In this document: piece by piece, positions 28,297 through 37,256 of the stretch
Layout of the letters: each line of letters starts with the position of its first letter
Numbering within the stretch: position 1 is the stretch's first letter
Assembly: GCF_000710775.1 (NCBI RefSeq)
Contig: NZ_JOJP01000001.1
Coordinates: 3,576,583 to 3,640,582 of the forward strand
Source: Endozoicomonas elysicola
Lineage (GTDB): Bacteria > Pseudomonadota > Gammaproteobacteria > Pseudomonadales > Endozoicomonadaceae
Direction: 5' to 3'
DNA length: 64,000 bases
The notes under the pieces: generated by a model
What the model was told of the DNA's origin: nothing
Database searches by the model: none
What the model saw: only the letters and a program-made list of their open reading frames with translations
Made by a program: the position numbers and the translations under genes

Positions 28297-29883
28297 ATGA
28301 TCAGTTTTTTCCATTCCACCAGGGTATCAATGCTGATACTCTTTTCATATTCTATTCCTGCTTCAGCGCTCTATTACTGCGTTGAACGACACGCCCCTAT
28401 CGAAAGACGCAGTGAATCGTGCCCAGGACTGGTAATCCCTGCTAATAAAAGCCGAAACTTTATGGGTGAGAGCTTGAAGTGCTCTGAAGCACATCATGAA
28501 CACCTTCGACAGCAGATGCCTTATGATGAAGAAGCATGGCAAGACTTAAAGAACATTGATCGAACCAAAGCAATAGAGTTTCTTAGGCAACTTCCGGAAC
28601 CAGAATGGTCTGCAGCTATTCATTACCCAACGAATCTTCACTGGAGCTGGCAGGAGTGCGAGTTGGTAACATCGGAGCTGCATTGTGGAGCCATTGTATA
28701 TTGCGATGATAACTCATGTACCCATATACCACTGACTTGCTATGCAGACATTACGCATGATGAGGAACTGGCTTGTGGGCATGGACAGCTTGATTTCAAT
28801 GTGAAGTTCATCAGAAAAGATGCTAAATGGTGGCATCCCGGACACAAAAACCATGTCGACATCCTCGCTAATGGTTATGACCTGCTACCCGGTGAAAAAG
28901 AAGTCATTACGGTCGGTAATCTGAAGACCAGCTGGTGGAGCGGTAATCAGTCAGAAAAACTAAGCCCAACATTGTCAATTGAAGATCCCAGAAATGAGTA
29001 CAGTTCCGGCATGACGATAAACGACAAGCATGCCGAGAGCCTTTCATGCAGAGTTAATGGTTACGATAATGTCAGTTTTTCTGTGTACACTTCCAAAAGA
29101 ATCACCTCAAGTTCACCCAATGCTTTTTCCTTACCAACGGCCTTTGACAACACAGAACTTGAACCTCTGATCTGGCAATCAACCACTGGGTATAATGGTC
29201 AGAGAGTAGCCAAAGGATTCCCTCTTATCATGAGAGCCCAGGATTATTCAGCAGCAACAATGAGTGAGGTTTCAGAAGATATTTCTAAAAAATTAAAGAG
29301 CATTATTATTCGAGTTCAGCTTTTCGAACCCTCAATATTTGGAGAAAGATTAAAGTCGACCATTTATATTGATGAAGCGAAAGCCATTCAGCAAACACTC
29401 AATGCCATTTCAAGTGACCAGAAGATTCGGAGATCAACGCTCTGGGAGTTCAAGCTAAAAAATGGTGACCACCCCAATAAAAATATATACAGAAGCTTTG
29501 TCCCTTCACTTTTCTATTACCCGGGCAAGGTATTCTTGTCTGACGACGAGCTCAGCTATGACGATCATCTGACTCCCGATACTGAATACACTCTGAAATT
29601 AACGGTGTACCAGAAGAACCTTCCTTTTTACCTCCAATCCTGTGAGTCAGACCCTGACGCCTGGGACTGTAAATGGTATACCCTTTGGGGGCTTTTCAGC
29701 TGGAACCGCTATGAAAGGAACTATTTTTCGAAAAAAAGCCTGGATGTCAGGTTCAAAACCAATCCCAATGTGGATCACAGAACCTGGCTATCCACCTTCT
29801 GGCACTCTGTAGGATGGACACAAGCCTTAGTGCCTATTGGTGCTACCGTGTTAACGCTCAAATACTTGGGAATCTGGTTTTAA
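28297..29883 (+). CDS. Unknown exported Cys-rich protein, paralogue B
   Basis: The frame opens at a GTG at 28246 just after the previous stop, but the ATG at 28297 begins a normal signal peptide (ISFFHSTRVSMLILFSYSIP, ending ASA). I prefer it, giving 528 residues. The layout copies paralogue A: conserved motifs include SCPG, LKCS, DEEAWxDLKNI, SCYADI-like TCYADITHD, ANGYDLLPGE, SPNAFSLP and SCESDPDAWDCKWYTLWGLF (shared block near residue 440). The C-terminal end is again hydrophobic (TQALVPIGATVLTL). The block YIDEAKAIQQTLNAISSDQK is identical in both, consistent with recent duplication or gene conversion. Confidence 0.6.
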   Translation: MISFFHSTRVSMLILFSYSIPASALYYCVERHAPIERRSESCPGLVIPANKSRNFMGESLKCSEAHHEHLRQQMPYDEEAWQDLKNIDRTKAIEFLRQLPEPEWSAAIHYPTNLHWSWQECELVTSELHCGAIVYCDDNSCTHIPLTCYADITHDEELACGHGQLDFNVKFIRKDAKWWHPGHKNHVDILANGYDLLPGEKEVITVGNLKTSWWSGNQSEKLSPTLSIEDPRNEYSSGMTINDKHAESLSCRVNGYDNVSFSVYTSKRITSSSPNAFSLPTAFDNTELEPLIWQSTTGYNGQRVAKGFPLIMRAQDYSAATMSEVSEDISKKLKSIIIRVQLFEPSIFGERLKSTIYIDEAKAIQQTLNAISSDQKIRRSTLWEFKLKNGDHPNKNIYRSFVPSLFYYPGKVFLSDDELSYDDHLTPDTEYTLKLTVYQKNLPFYLQSCESDPDAWDCKWYTLWGLFSWNRYERNYFSKKSLDVRFKTNPNVDHRTWLSTFWHSVGWTQALVPIGATVLTLKYLGIWF

Positions 29884-30307
29884 AAGCATGGCTTAATAAG
29901 TGCTTTTCCAAAAGGATAATCTGCCATTTTCAAGCCCCTTTTAAAGAATGCCTGCCCAAAATAAGTATTTTTACCAGTATTTTCAGGCATAAAAAAACAA
30001 TCATCCAACGCTTATTAAATTCAACAAAATAATAGCTGGATTGACCAGAAAAAATCAAAATAAACACCTGCCATACAATGAGTTAAGCACCAGTTTCAAC
30101 TTTTTATTTATATTCAACTTATGTACCATCGTTCATTATTTTCTCAACATACTTGAGAAAAAAGCTTTATGTCGGGGCTTTTGCCCGACCACCAAGTAGC
30201 CTGAAAACTCGGACTTCTTTAACACGATCCATAGTCTGATGGCTGAAATTCATGATGTGCGAAAATAAGCACACTTATAAAAATTGACACAACTGTTGGA
30301 GTGGAAT
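29884..30307. other. Intergenic region with three hairpins before the AbgT gene
   Basis: No gene is seen. A 7-bp stem (29882-29888 with 29901-29907, overlapping the stop codon) ending in TTTT may terminate the paralogue pair. A 9-bp A/T-flanked stem (30139-30147 with 30153-30161) and a GC stem GTCGGG/CCCGAC (30171-30176 with 30184-30189) lie further down. The last 100 bases should hold the abgT promoter, which I could not define. Confidence 0.5.
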
Positions 30308-31912
30308 ATGTCGTACCACGAAGTACTCCCAACAGGTGATGCCAAAAATAATAATAAGCGCAGCACCTTTAATCGTTTTCTCAGCACTGTGGAGTGGTTA
30401 GGCAACCTGCTACCTCATCCGGTGACTCTATTCGCGCTCTTTGCGTTTGCCATTGTCGTGCTAAGCGGCCTGGCTTCCTGGTTTGGCCTCAGTGTTATGG
30501 ACCCCCGCCCTATTGGTGCTCCCGGAAGAGCTGCCGACGGTATCATCGAGGTTGTTAACCTCCTGAATGGTGATGGTCTCAGAATGATTGTCACCAGCCT
30601 GGTGTCCAACTTTACCGGCTTTGCACCACTGGGTACCGTACTGGTGGCCATTCTTGGAGTTGGCATTGCCGAACACTCCGGCCTGCTTAGTGCAGCTGTT
30701 CGCTCCCTGGTCATGAAAGCCTCCAAAAACACGGTGACTCTTATCGTTGTTTTTGCTGGCGTTATCTCCAATACCGCCTCAGAGCTGGGCTATGTCGTTC
30801 TGATACCATTAGCAGCAATGATATTCCACTCGCTGGGCAGACACCCTATTGCCGGGTTAGCCGCAGCTTTTGCCGGTGTATCGGGTGGTTACAGCGCAAA
30901 CCTGCTGCTCGGCACCGTTGACCCACTACTGGCCGGGATCACCCAGACGGCAGCCAGAATTATCGACCCAACCTATGTCGTTGGACCTGAAGTTAACTGG
31001 TATTTCATGGTGCTGAGCACCTTTATGATTGCCGGTGTTGGCAGCTGGGTGACGATCCGGTTTGTTGAGCCCAACCTTGGCCCATACAACCCAAAAGAAG
31101 CCAGCATCAATCTGGCCGAGGAAAAGCTGGATCAGATCACCTCAGACGAAAAGCGGGGCCTGAAAATGGCAGGTCTGTCTGTTCTGGCGGTTTCTGCCCT
31201 TATGGCACTGACTATTGTTCCAGAATGGGGTGTATTGAGAAACCCGAATACAGGACTGGTTGCCGGATCACCTTTCCTCAAGGGTATCGTTGCCATGATT
31301 CTGGTATTTTTTGCGGTACCCGGCATCGTTTATGGCAAAGTAGTTGGCACTATCAAGAATGACCGTGATGTCATTGACTGCATGGCCAAAAGTATGGGCA
31401 CCATGGGTATGTATATTGTTCTGGTGTTCTTTGCCGCTCAGTTTGTCGCTTTCTTTAAAATGACAAACTTCGGAACGATCTTCGCCGTACTTGGCGCAGA
31501 ATTCCTGCAAAACATCGGACTGACAGGCCCCCTGCTCTTCCTCGTTTTCATTCTGATGTGCGGCTTTGTCAATTTGATGATTGGCAGTGCTTCAGCACAG
31601 TGGGCTGTTACAGCCCCTATTTTTGTTCCCATGCTTATGCTGGTCGGCTATGCCCCGGAAGTGATTCAGGCGGCATACCGGATTGGCGACTCAGTCACCA
31701 ATATCATTACTCCCATGATGAGCTATTTTGGCCTGATTGTTTCGTTCGCGACTCGCTATAAGAAAGACTTGGGAATCGGCACATTGATTTCCACTATGCT
31801 GCCTTACTCTATTTTCTTCCTGATTGGCTGGACAGTACTGTTCTTTATCTGGGTATTTGTGCTAAATATGCCAGTAGGTCCCGGTGCTGCTACATACTAC
31901 ACAGCTGGCTAA
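30308..31912 (+). CDS. AbgT-family transporter
   Basis: AbgT-family carriers move p-aminobenzoyl-glutamate and, in MtrF/YdaH-type members, export sulfonamide-like folate antimetabolites using the proton gradient. The 534-residue protein starts at ATG 30308 with GGAG six bases upstream; an in-frame TTG at 30284 is an artefact. It has about a dozen membrane segments. Family blocks include VEWLGNLLPHPVTLFALFA, AGVISNTASELGYVVLIPLA, GHAIAG-like HPIAGLAAAFAGVSGGYSAN, GSASAQWAVTAPIFVPML and GDSVTNIITPMMSYFGLI. It stands alone between two terminator-like regions. The exact substrate is not readable from sequence. Confidence 0.9.
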   Translation: MSYHEVLPTGDAKNNNKRSTFNRFLSTVEWLGNLLPHPVTLFALFAFAIVVLSGLASWFGLSVMDPRPIGAPGRAADGIIEVVNLLNGDGLRMIVTSLVSNFTGFAPLGTVLVAILGVGIAEHSGLLSAAVRSLVMKASKNTVTLIVVFAGVISNTASELGYVVLIPLAAMIFHSLGRHPIAGLAAAFAGVSGGYSANLLLGTVDPLLAGITQTAARIIDPTYVVGPEVNWYFMVLSTFMIAGVGSWVTIRFVEPNLGPYNPKEASINLAEEKLDQITSDEKRGLKMAGLSVLAVSALMALTIVPEWGVLRNPNTGLVAGSPFLKGIVAMILVFFAVPGIVYGKVVGTIKNDRDVIDCMAKSMGTMGMYIVLVFFAAQFVAFFKMTNFGTIFAVLGAEFLQNIGLTGPLLFLVFILMCGFVNLMIGSASAQWAVTAPIFVPMLMLVGYAPEVIQAAYRIGDSVTNIITPMMSYFGLIVSFATRYKKDLGIGTLISTMLPYSIFFLIGWTVLFFIWVFVLNMPVGPGAATYYTAG

Positions 31913-31921
31913 CCCTGTGGC

Positions 31922-31941
31922 GCCCCTTCTCCAGAAGGGGC
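31922..31941 (+). terminator. Terminator after the AbgT gene
   Basis: GC-rich arms GCCCCTTCT and AGAAGGGGC, separated by CC, start ten bases after the stop codon and are followed within eight bases by CTTTT. Confidence 0.75.
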
Positions 31942-32044
31942 ACTTAAGCTTTTATAATATTGTTAATACTTCGCTCAGGGATTCTGATAAGATAATAAGC
32001 ATTATCATTTGACTTTCGCATCTTTTAAGCGGCTTAACCAAACA

Positions 32045-32839
32045 ATGAATGTAACCATTAAAACCCCTGAAGACATTGAAAAGATGCGCATCGCTGGCCG
32101 TCTGGCCGCTGAAGTGCTGGAAATGATCGAACCTTATGTGAAGCCTGGCGTTTCAACAGGGGAGTTGGATCGCATCTGCCATGACTATATTGTTAATGTT
32201 CAGAAAGCAATCCCAGCCCCTCTGAACTATGGTGCTGCACCAGGGCGTCCCGGCTTTCCAAAATCCACCTGTATTTCCATTAACCAGGTGGTTTGTCATG
32301 GCATTCCAAGTGATAAGAAGTTTCTGAAAAGCGGTGATGTTGTCAACATCGATATCACGGTTATCAAAGATGGCTATCACGGTGACACCAGCAAAATGTT
32401 TCTGGTGGGTGAGGTTCAGGCATTTAATCAAAGGCTGGTTCAGGTTACTCAGGAATGCCTTTATATGGGCATTGAACAAGTTAAACCCGGTAATCGTTTA
32501 AGCGATATTGGGCGTGTCATTGCCAGACATGCCCATGCCAACCACTTCACTGTGGTCGAAGAGTATTGCGGTCATGGTATTGGCCGGGTTTTCCATGAAG
32601 ACCCTCAAGTCATTCACTATGAAGGCTATAACGATAGAAATGACTGCGTTCTGAAAGAAGGAATGACCTTCACCATTGAGCCAATGATCAACGCTGGCAA
32701 GAAAGGAACAAAGTTGCTGGGTGATGCATGGACAGCGGTAACCAGAGACCGCCGACCTTCAGCACAATGGGAACATACCATTGCGGTGACTGCTACGGGT
32801 TATGAAGTATTAACCAAACGATCTGAAGAAAGCTTCTAA
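32045..32839 (+). CDS. map: Methionine aminopeptidase, type I
   Basis: Map removes the initiator Met from nascent proteins. The frame opens at a TTG at 32009, but the ATG at 32045 gives 264 residues, the same as E. coli Map, beginning MNVTIKTPEDIEKMRIAGR. The metal ligands are in VVNIDITVIKDGYHGDTSKMF (two Asp), HGIGRVFHEDP (His), TIEPM (Glu) and AQWEHT (Glu). NYGAAPGRPGFPKSTCIS and VCHGIP line the active site. In E. coli map lies next to rpsB and is followed by glnD nearby; here about 13 kb separates it from rpsB, and dgoK lies between map and glnD. Confidence 0.97.
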   Translation: MNVTIKTPEDIEKMRIAGRLAAEVLEMIEPYVKPGVSTGELDRICHDYIVNVQKAIPAPLNYGAAPGRPGFPKSTCISINQVVCHGIPSDKKFLKSGDVVNIDITVIKDGYHGDTSKMFLVGEVQAFNQRLVQVTQECLYMGIEQVKPGNRLSDIGRVIARHAHANHFTVVEEYCGHGIGRVFHEDPQVIHYEGYNDRNDCVLKEGMTFTIEPMINAGKKGTKLLGDAWTAVTRDRRPSAQWEHTIAVTATGYEVLTKRSEESF

Positions 32840-32864
32840 AAAAAGCCTCCAGCTCCAAAACTAA

Positions 32865-32897
32865 ACACCTTGAAGGTATTCATTACCTTCAAGGTGT
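32865..32897. terminator. Bidirectional terminator between map and dgoK
   Basis: A perfect 14-bp inverted repeat (32865-32878 with 32884-32897) has a five-base loop and lies between two convergent genes. On the minus strand it is followed by a T-rich stretch; on the plus strand the T run is missing. Confidence 0.8.
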
Positions 32898-32914
32898 ATC
32901 AGTAATCTCTACCG

Positions 32915-33835
32915 TCAGCTGTCCACCCCCAAAGATTCCAGAATTAACTGCGCACCAGACAGGTAAGCCCGATCAGAATCAAGCAACGTGGTTTTAATGG
33001 AAAGTTCATCAAACGCCAACTGGTAAAGCTCCATCAACTGCCCGCTTCCAACAACGACAATATCATCTAACCCCATAGACTTCAGGTCTCGGAACTCGTG
33101 ACCAATCAATAGCCCTGATAAATAACTGCTGACATGCTCTGCCTCAATTTGACTGACCAGCCGCCGGGTACTCGAACTGAATAAGACTTTTGACAAACAA
33201 CCTGACTTCAAGGCGGTTCTGACGCCGGTCATAAAATCAATGGAAGACGTTTTCTGTTCAATGCCTGAGTGCCGAGATAAGGATGAATATTGATCCAGCA
33301 GCTTGAAGAGCTCACCCGTAATATATGTGGACAAAAGGCTAACCCCCCCCTCTGCCACCCTGACCAGCTTCGAATGTTCTCCTGGTCTCAGAATCCACCC
33401 ATCTGACAGTGCCTGCTCCTTGATGGCACCAATAATAGATACCTCTTCCCCCCTTAAAACCTCGGGATAATCTTCCCCCGTGTGCAAAATACCCGGTACT
33501 ATAAACACATTTTTCAACTGGTTGGTAGGAACCGTGACTACCCCCCCCTGAATCTCAACACTGGAACAAGGCGTGTGAATATAGGGCGCCTCTACCCAAC
33601 CCTCTCTAGCTCCCACCAGCCCTGAAAGAATGATTGGAAACTCACCATGAGCAGATAACCATGAGTCAATCAACTGCCTTAATGTGACCTCAAATGCCTG
33701 ATCCTCAACCTTAAGTACCCCCTGCTCACCAGCCTTAGTATCTACCAGGTTTCCTTTTTTAATCAGAAAAGCCTTGTAACTATCGGCTCCCCAGTCAACT
33801 GCAGCCCATATTTGACCAGAAGAAAATATACTCAT
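32915..33835 (-). CDS. dgoK: 2-dehydro-3-deoxygalactonokinase
   Basis: DgoK phosphorylates 2-keto-3-deoxygalactonate in the De Ley-Doudoroff galactose/galactonate pathway. The 306-residue protein shows AVDWGADSYKAFLIKKG at the N-terminus (nucleotide-binding Asp-x-Gly), LSGLVGAREGWVEAPYI, VPGI and VLRGEEVSIIGA. Later come HSKLVRV and LSGLLIGHEF, all family positions. No aldolase (dgoA), dehydratase or transporter gene is near, so its pathway context is missing here. The coding strand has two G8 runs (at 33343-33350 and 33541-33548), which could be slippage sites. It lies between map and glnD in the opposite direction, a likely insertion into the ancestral map-glnD order. Confidence 0.85.
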   Translation of the reverse strand: MSIFSSGQIWAAVDWGADSYKAFLIKKGNLVDTKAGEQGVLKVEDQAFEVTLRQLIDSWLSAHGEFPIILSGLVGAREGWVEAPYIHTPCSSVEIQGGVVTVPTNQLKNVFIVPGILHTGEDYPEVLRGEEVSIIGAIKEQALSDGWILRPGEHSKLVRVAEGGVSLLSTYITGELFKLLDQYSSLSRHSGIEQKTSSIDFMTGVRTALKSGCLSKVLFSSSTRRLVSQIEAEHVSSYLSGLLIGHEFRDLKSMGLDDIVVVGSGQLMELYQLAFDELSIKTTLLDSDRAYLSGAQLILESLGVDS

Positions 33836-34117
33836 AGTGACGTATTACTCATGCAGAAAATGCAATGAAAATAAAACAGGAGGCAGACACATTCGATTCA
33901 TATTTAAGCGTTACAAGCCATTATAGTACTGATTTTTTCCACCAATCCCCTTAAAATACTCATAAGTAGCTGAGCAAAAAAATCAGAAATGCTCAATTCC
34001 GTTTGCATAGCCACTTAATCAGGTTCAATAAACTCTCCCGATCAGGTCTTGAATCAACCAGTCCATTTTATGAGTCAGAAACAGCCCTGAGCCAACAATA
34101 AAAGACAGAAGCCTATA

Positions 34118-36829
34118 ATGAGTAATCCTTTCCAGAAGATTCCAGCCCCCGTTAAGGACAGTCTTTTTAACAAAAGCCAGTTCCGTGCAGACCTGACCAT
34201 TTCTAAAACGCCAATCCCTGCCTATAAGAAGTGCCTTAAAGAAGCCACCGCTAAAATGGATCAATGGTTCATGGATGGAATGGATATTGAACAGCTGGTA
34301 TTTGCCAGAGCCTGGCTTATTGATCAGGTGTTATGTCTGTCATGGGAACATCTGGACTGGACCAAAGGCTGCCCTATTGCCTTGCTGGCTGTTGGCGGCT
34401 ATGGAAGGGGGGAACTTCACCCCGGTTCCGATATTGATATCCTGATTCTTCTTGAAGAAGACCATTATAATGAGCACCAAGATGCCATTGAGCATTTTTT
34501 GACGTTACTCTGGGATATAGGCCTGAAAGTCGGATCCAGTGTGCGATCTCTTGCCGAGTGCGCACATCAGGCAGTCAATGACCTGACTATCATTACAAAC
34601 CTGATGGAATCCAGAGTGATATCAGGCCCAGCCGTACTGCATGAGCGTTTGCTGGATATCACGGACACTGACCATATGTGGCCAAGCCAGCGATACCTTC
34701 AGGCAAAATTTGAAGAGCAACGTAAGCGACACCGGAAATACAACGATACCGAGTATGATCTGGAACCCAATATAAAAGGTTCTCCGGGTGGACTCCGGGA
34801 TCTTCATATGCTGGGCTGGGTCGCTCGACGACACTACGGAACCCATGATCCCGCAGAGCTTCTGGAACTTGGCTTTCTAAGCAATGTTGAACACCAACAG
34901 CTACTGCGATGCAGGGCATTTCTGTGGAAGATTCGCTGGGCCCTGCACTCACAGACCGGACGCAGTGAAGACCGACTGCTATTCGACCACCAACGGACAC
35001 TGGCCAGTCAGTTTGGCTATCATGACCACACTGGCGCACTGGCTGTTGAGCAGTTTATGCAGAGCTATTTTCGAACGGTCATGATTGTCAGCCAGTTAAA
35101 GGACCTGCTGCTTCAACATTTTGATGATGATATTCTCAGTGCCGGTGAGTCTCAGGAAGTTCGCCCTATCAACGAACGATTTCAAGTGTGTAATAACTAT
35201 ATTGAAACCGTTCACGATAAAGTGTTTGCCGAATATCCGCCCGCAATACTGGAAATGTTTGTCCTTATAACCAGAGACCAGACGATTCAGGGACCGACAG
35301 CAGAAACCATAAGATTACTCAGGGACTATCGCCACCTGGTAGATAGCACCTTTCGCAAAGACCCTCGGTGCACGCGGCTTTTTCTGGAGTTAATGAGAGC
35401 ACCGTTCACACTCACCGCCACACTGAGAAGAATGGCCCGTTATGGCATTCTGGGACGGTATCTACCAGAGTTTGGGCAAATCATTGGTCAGATGCAGTAT
35501 GATCTGTTTCATACATTAACTGTCGACGCCCACACTCTGCTACTGATCAAATACTTGCGCGGTTTCTCCTACGAAAAGAGTCGCCAGCAGTTCCCCATTG
35601 CGTCAAAAATTATTCATAGAATTCCAAAACCCGAACTCCTCTATCTGGCAGGCCTGTACCACGACATCGGCAAAGGTCGCGGTGGAGATCACTCTCAACT
35701 GGGCGCAGTGGATGCAAAACAATTCTGTCGAGTGCATGGATTAAACAAAGAAGATACTTCATTGATTGTCTGGCTGGTTCAGGAGCACCTGACGATGTCA
35801 GTCACTGCTCAGAAAAAAGACCTGTCCGATCCTATCGTCATCCAGGACTTTGCCCGCCGTGTTGGCACAAGGGAAAGACTGAAATACCTCTATTTGCTGA
35901 CGGTGGCCGACATCAATGCGACAAACCCCGGGCTATGGAATGGCTGGAGAGCCTCCCTGCTCCAACAGTTATTTTCACAGACTCACCAGCTATTAAAAAG
36001 GGGTATTGATAACCTTCCTGAACTCAATGAACAAATTGCCAATACCCAACAAAAGGCTTTGCTATTACTTAAGGAGAAGGGCTTTGAAGAAGCCTGGATC
36101 CTGAAGCTATGGGAACAGTTCAACGATGAGTACTTTCTTCGACACCAGAGTGATGAGATCAGCTGGCAGACGGAAGGAATCCTGAACCATCGGCCCGGCA
36201 AGCCTTTGATACTGATCCCGGAAGTCAAAGATGGCTATGAGCATCAAGGTTCCAAAGTATTTGTTTATACCCATGACCAGTCCAACCTGTTTGCAGCGAC
36301 AGTTGCGGCCTTCCATCAACTGGGACTGGCTATTCAGGATGCCCGAATTATTACGTCTAATAATAACTTCAGTCTGGATACCTACACCGTGCTTGAAGAA
36401 GATGGATCGGCTATTGGCCCCAACCCGGAGCGGATTCTTGACATACAGGTTCACTTACAGAATACACTGGCTGCGCCTGATAAATTTCCAGAACTCATTC
36501 GCCGAAGAACACCCCGGCAGCTTCGCTACTTCAACCGCGAACCGGTTGTCCTGATCAGTAACCAGGTCGAACCCAGACAAACCATTCTGGATATAACGGC
36601 TACAGACCGTCCCGGCTTGCTGGCCCTGATAGGAAAAAGCTTTGCCAAACTTCAATTACAGGTCCATGGCGCTAAAATTGCCACATTTGGTGAAAAGGTT
36701 GAAGATAGTTTTATTATTGCGGACAGTAATGGCGACACCATTCGTGACGCACAAAGCTGCAAAAAAATCTGTGATACATTGAGCAGTGTTTTACGAGAAG
36801 CATCCAGCCTTGACGCAATAACACCCTGA
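34118..36829 (+). CDS. glnD: Bifunctional uridylyltransferase / uridylyl-removing enzyme
   Basis: GlnD senses glutamine and adds UMP to, or removes it from, PII proteins, controlling nitrogen metabolism. The 903-residue protein has the full family layout. The nucleotidyltransferase domain carries GGYGRGELHPGSDIDIL at 93-109 with the metal-binding Asp pair. A helical linker follows, then an HD domain with LYHDIGKGRGGDHS (about 515-530), and two C-terminal ACT domains (about 705-790 and 815-890; the second begins ILDITATDRPGLLALIGKSF). No strong ribosome binding site precedes the ATG. It stands 3' of map with dgoK in between. Confidence 0.97.
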   Translation: MSNPFQKIPAPVKDSLFNKSQFRADLTISKTPIPAYKKCLKEATAKMDQWFMDGMDIEQLVFARAWLIDQVLCLSWEHLDWTKGCPIALLAVGGYGRGELHPGSDIDILILLEEDHYNEHQDAIEHFLTLLWDIGLKVGSSVRSLAECAHQAVNDLTIITNLMESRVISGPAVLHERLLDITDTDHMWPSQRYLQAKFEEQRKRHRKYNDTEYDLEPNIKGSPGGLRDLHMLGWVARRHYGTHDPAELLELGFLSNVEHQQLLRCRAFLWKIRWALHSQTGRSEDRLLFDHQRTLASQFGYHDHTGALAVEQFMQSYFRTVMIVSQLKDLLLQHFDDDILSAGESQEVRPINERFQVCNNYIETVHDKVFAEYPPAILEMFVLITRDQTIQGPTAETIRLLRDYRHLVDSTFRKDPRCTRLFLELMRAPFTLTATLRRMARYGILGRYLPEFGQIIGQMQYDLFHTLTVDAHTLLLIKYLRGFSYEKSRQQFPIASKIIHRIPKPELLYLAGLYHDIGKGRGGDHSQLGAVDAKQFCRVHGLNKEDTSLIVWLVQEHLTMSVTAQKKDLSDPIVIQDFARRVGTRERLKYLYLLTVADINATNPGLWNGWRASLLQQLFSQTHQLLKRGIDNLPELNEQIANTQQKALLLLKEKGFEEAWILKLWEQFNDEYFLRHQSDEISWQTEGILNHRPGKPLILIPEVKDGYEHQGSKVFVYTHDQSNLFAATVAAFHQLGLAIQDARIITSNNNFSLDTYTVLEEDGSAIGPNPERILDIQVHLQNTLAAPDKFPELIRRRTPRQLRYFNREPVVLISNQVEPRQTILDITATDRPGLLALIGKSFAKLQLQVHGAKIATFGEKVEDSFIIADSNGDTIRDAQSCKKICDTLSSVLREASSLDAITP

Positions 36830-36987
36830 CTTTTCAAACTGTAGAATTGAGATTAATGTGCCAGATAATTTCTGGCACTCAAAATCCGCACCGTTTCTGG
36901 TGAATGGCCAGATACACATTCCTTCTATCCAATTAGAAGTCAATTATCGTACAATTCAGCAGCAATTTATTGCCGAATCATCAGTAC

Positions 36988-37131
36988 TATACCCAAAGGA
37001 TTTCAAGTTGCTACGCGGCGGCAAGTAAGCAAAGCCCCTTGAGCCTACAAATAGTAGGTGATCGGACTGAGCTGGCGTTCCAGTAAACGAATGCAGCCAA
37101 CAAAGTAGCTATTTGCAAGGCAACGGGTATA
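36988..37131. repeat. ERIC-like intergenic palindromic element
   Basis: The 144-bp stretch begins TATACCC and ends GGGTATA. It carries, in order, TTTCAAGTTGC, GCGGCAAGTAAGC, CCTACAAATAGTAGG at the centre, and GCAGCCAACAAAGTAGC near the right end. These match in order and spacing the parts I recall of ERIC/IRU elements (CAAGTTGC ... GCAGCCAACA ... GGGTAT). It is longer than the usual 127 bp, so it may contain an internal insertion. It lies between glnD and corA and has no coding potential. Confidence 0.65.
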
Positions 37132-37256
37132 TGGCAATCTACCCATGACTCTGTGTCATCAGGTATTTAGCGTTTTATGGTCTGGATGATCCGACAATCC
37201 AGTGACTGGTGCTCAGCACCCCTCTCAAAGCTGTTTACCAATAAAAGGCAGTAACC

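Noticed and set aside
31991-32006. GATAAT/ATTATC palindrome before map, resembling part of a Fur box
   Set aside because: The spacing differs by three bases from the Fur consensus and map is not an iron-regulated gene; too weak to call.
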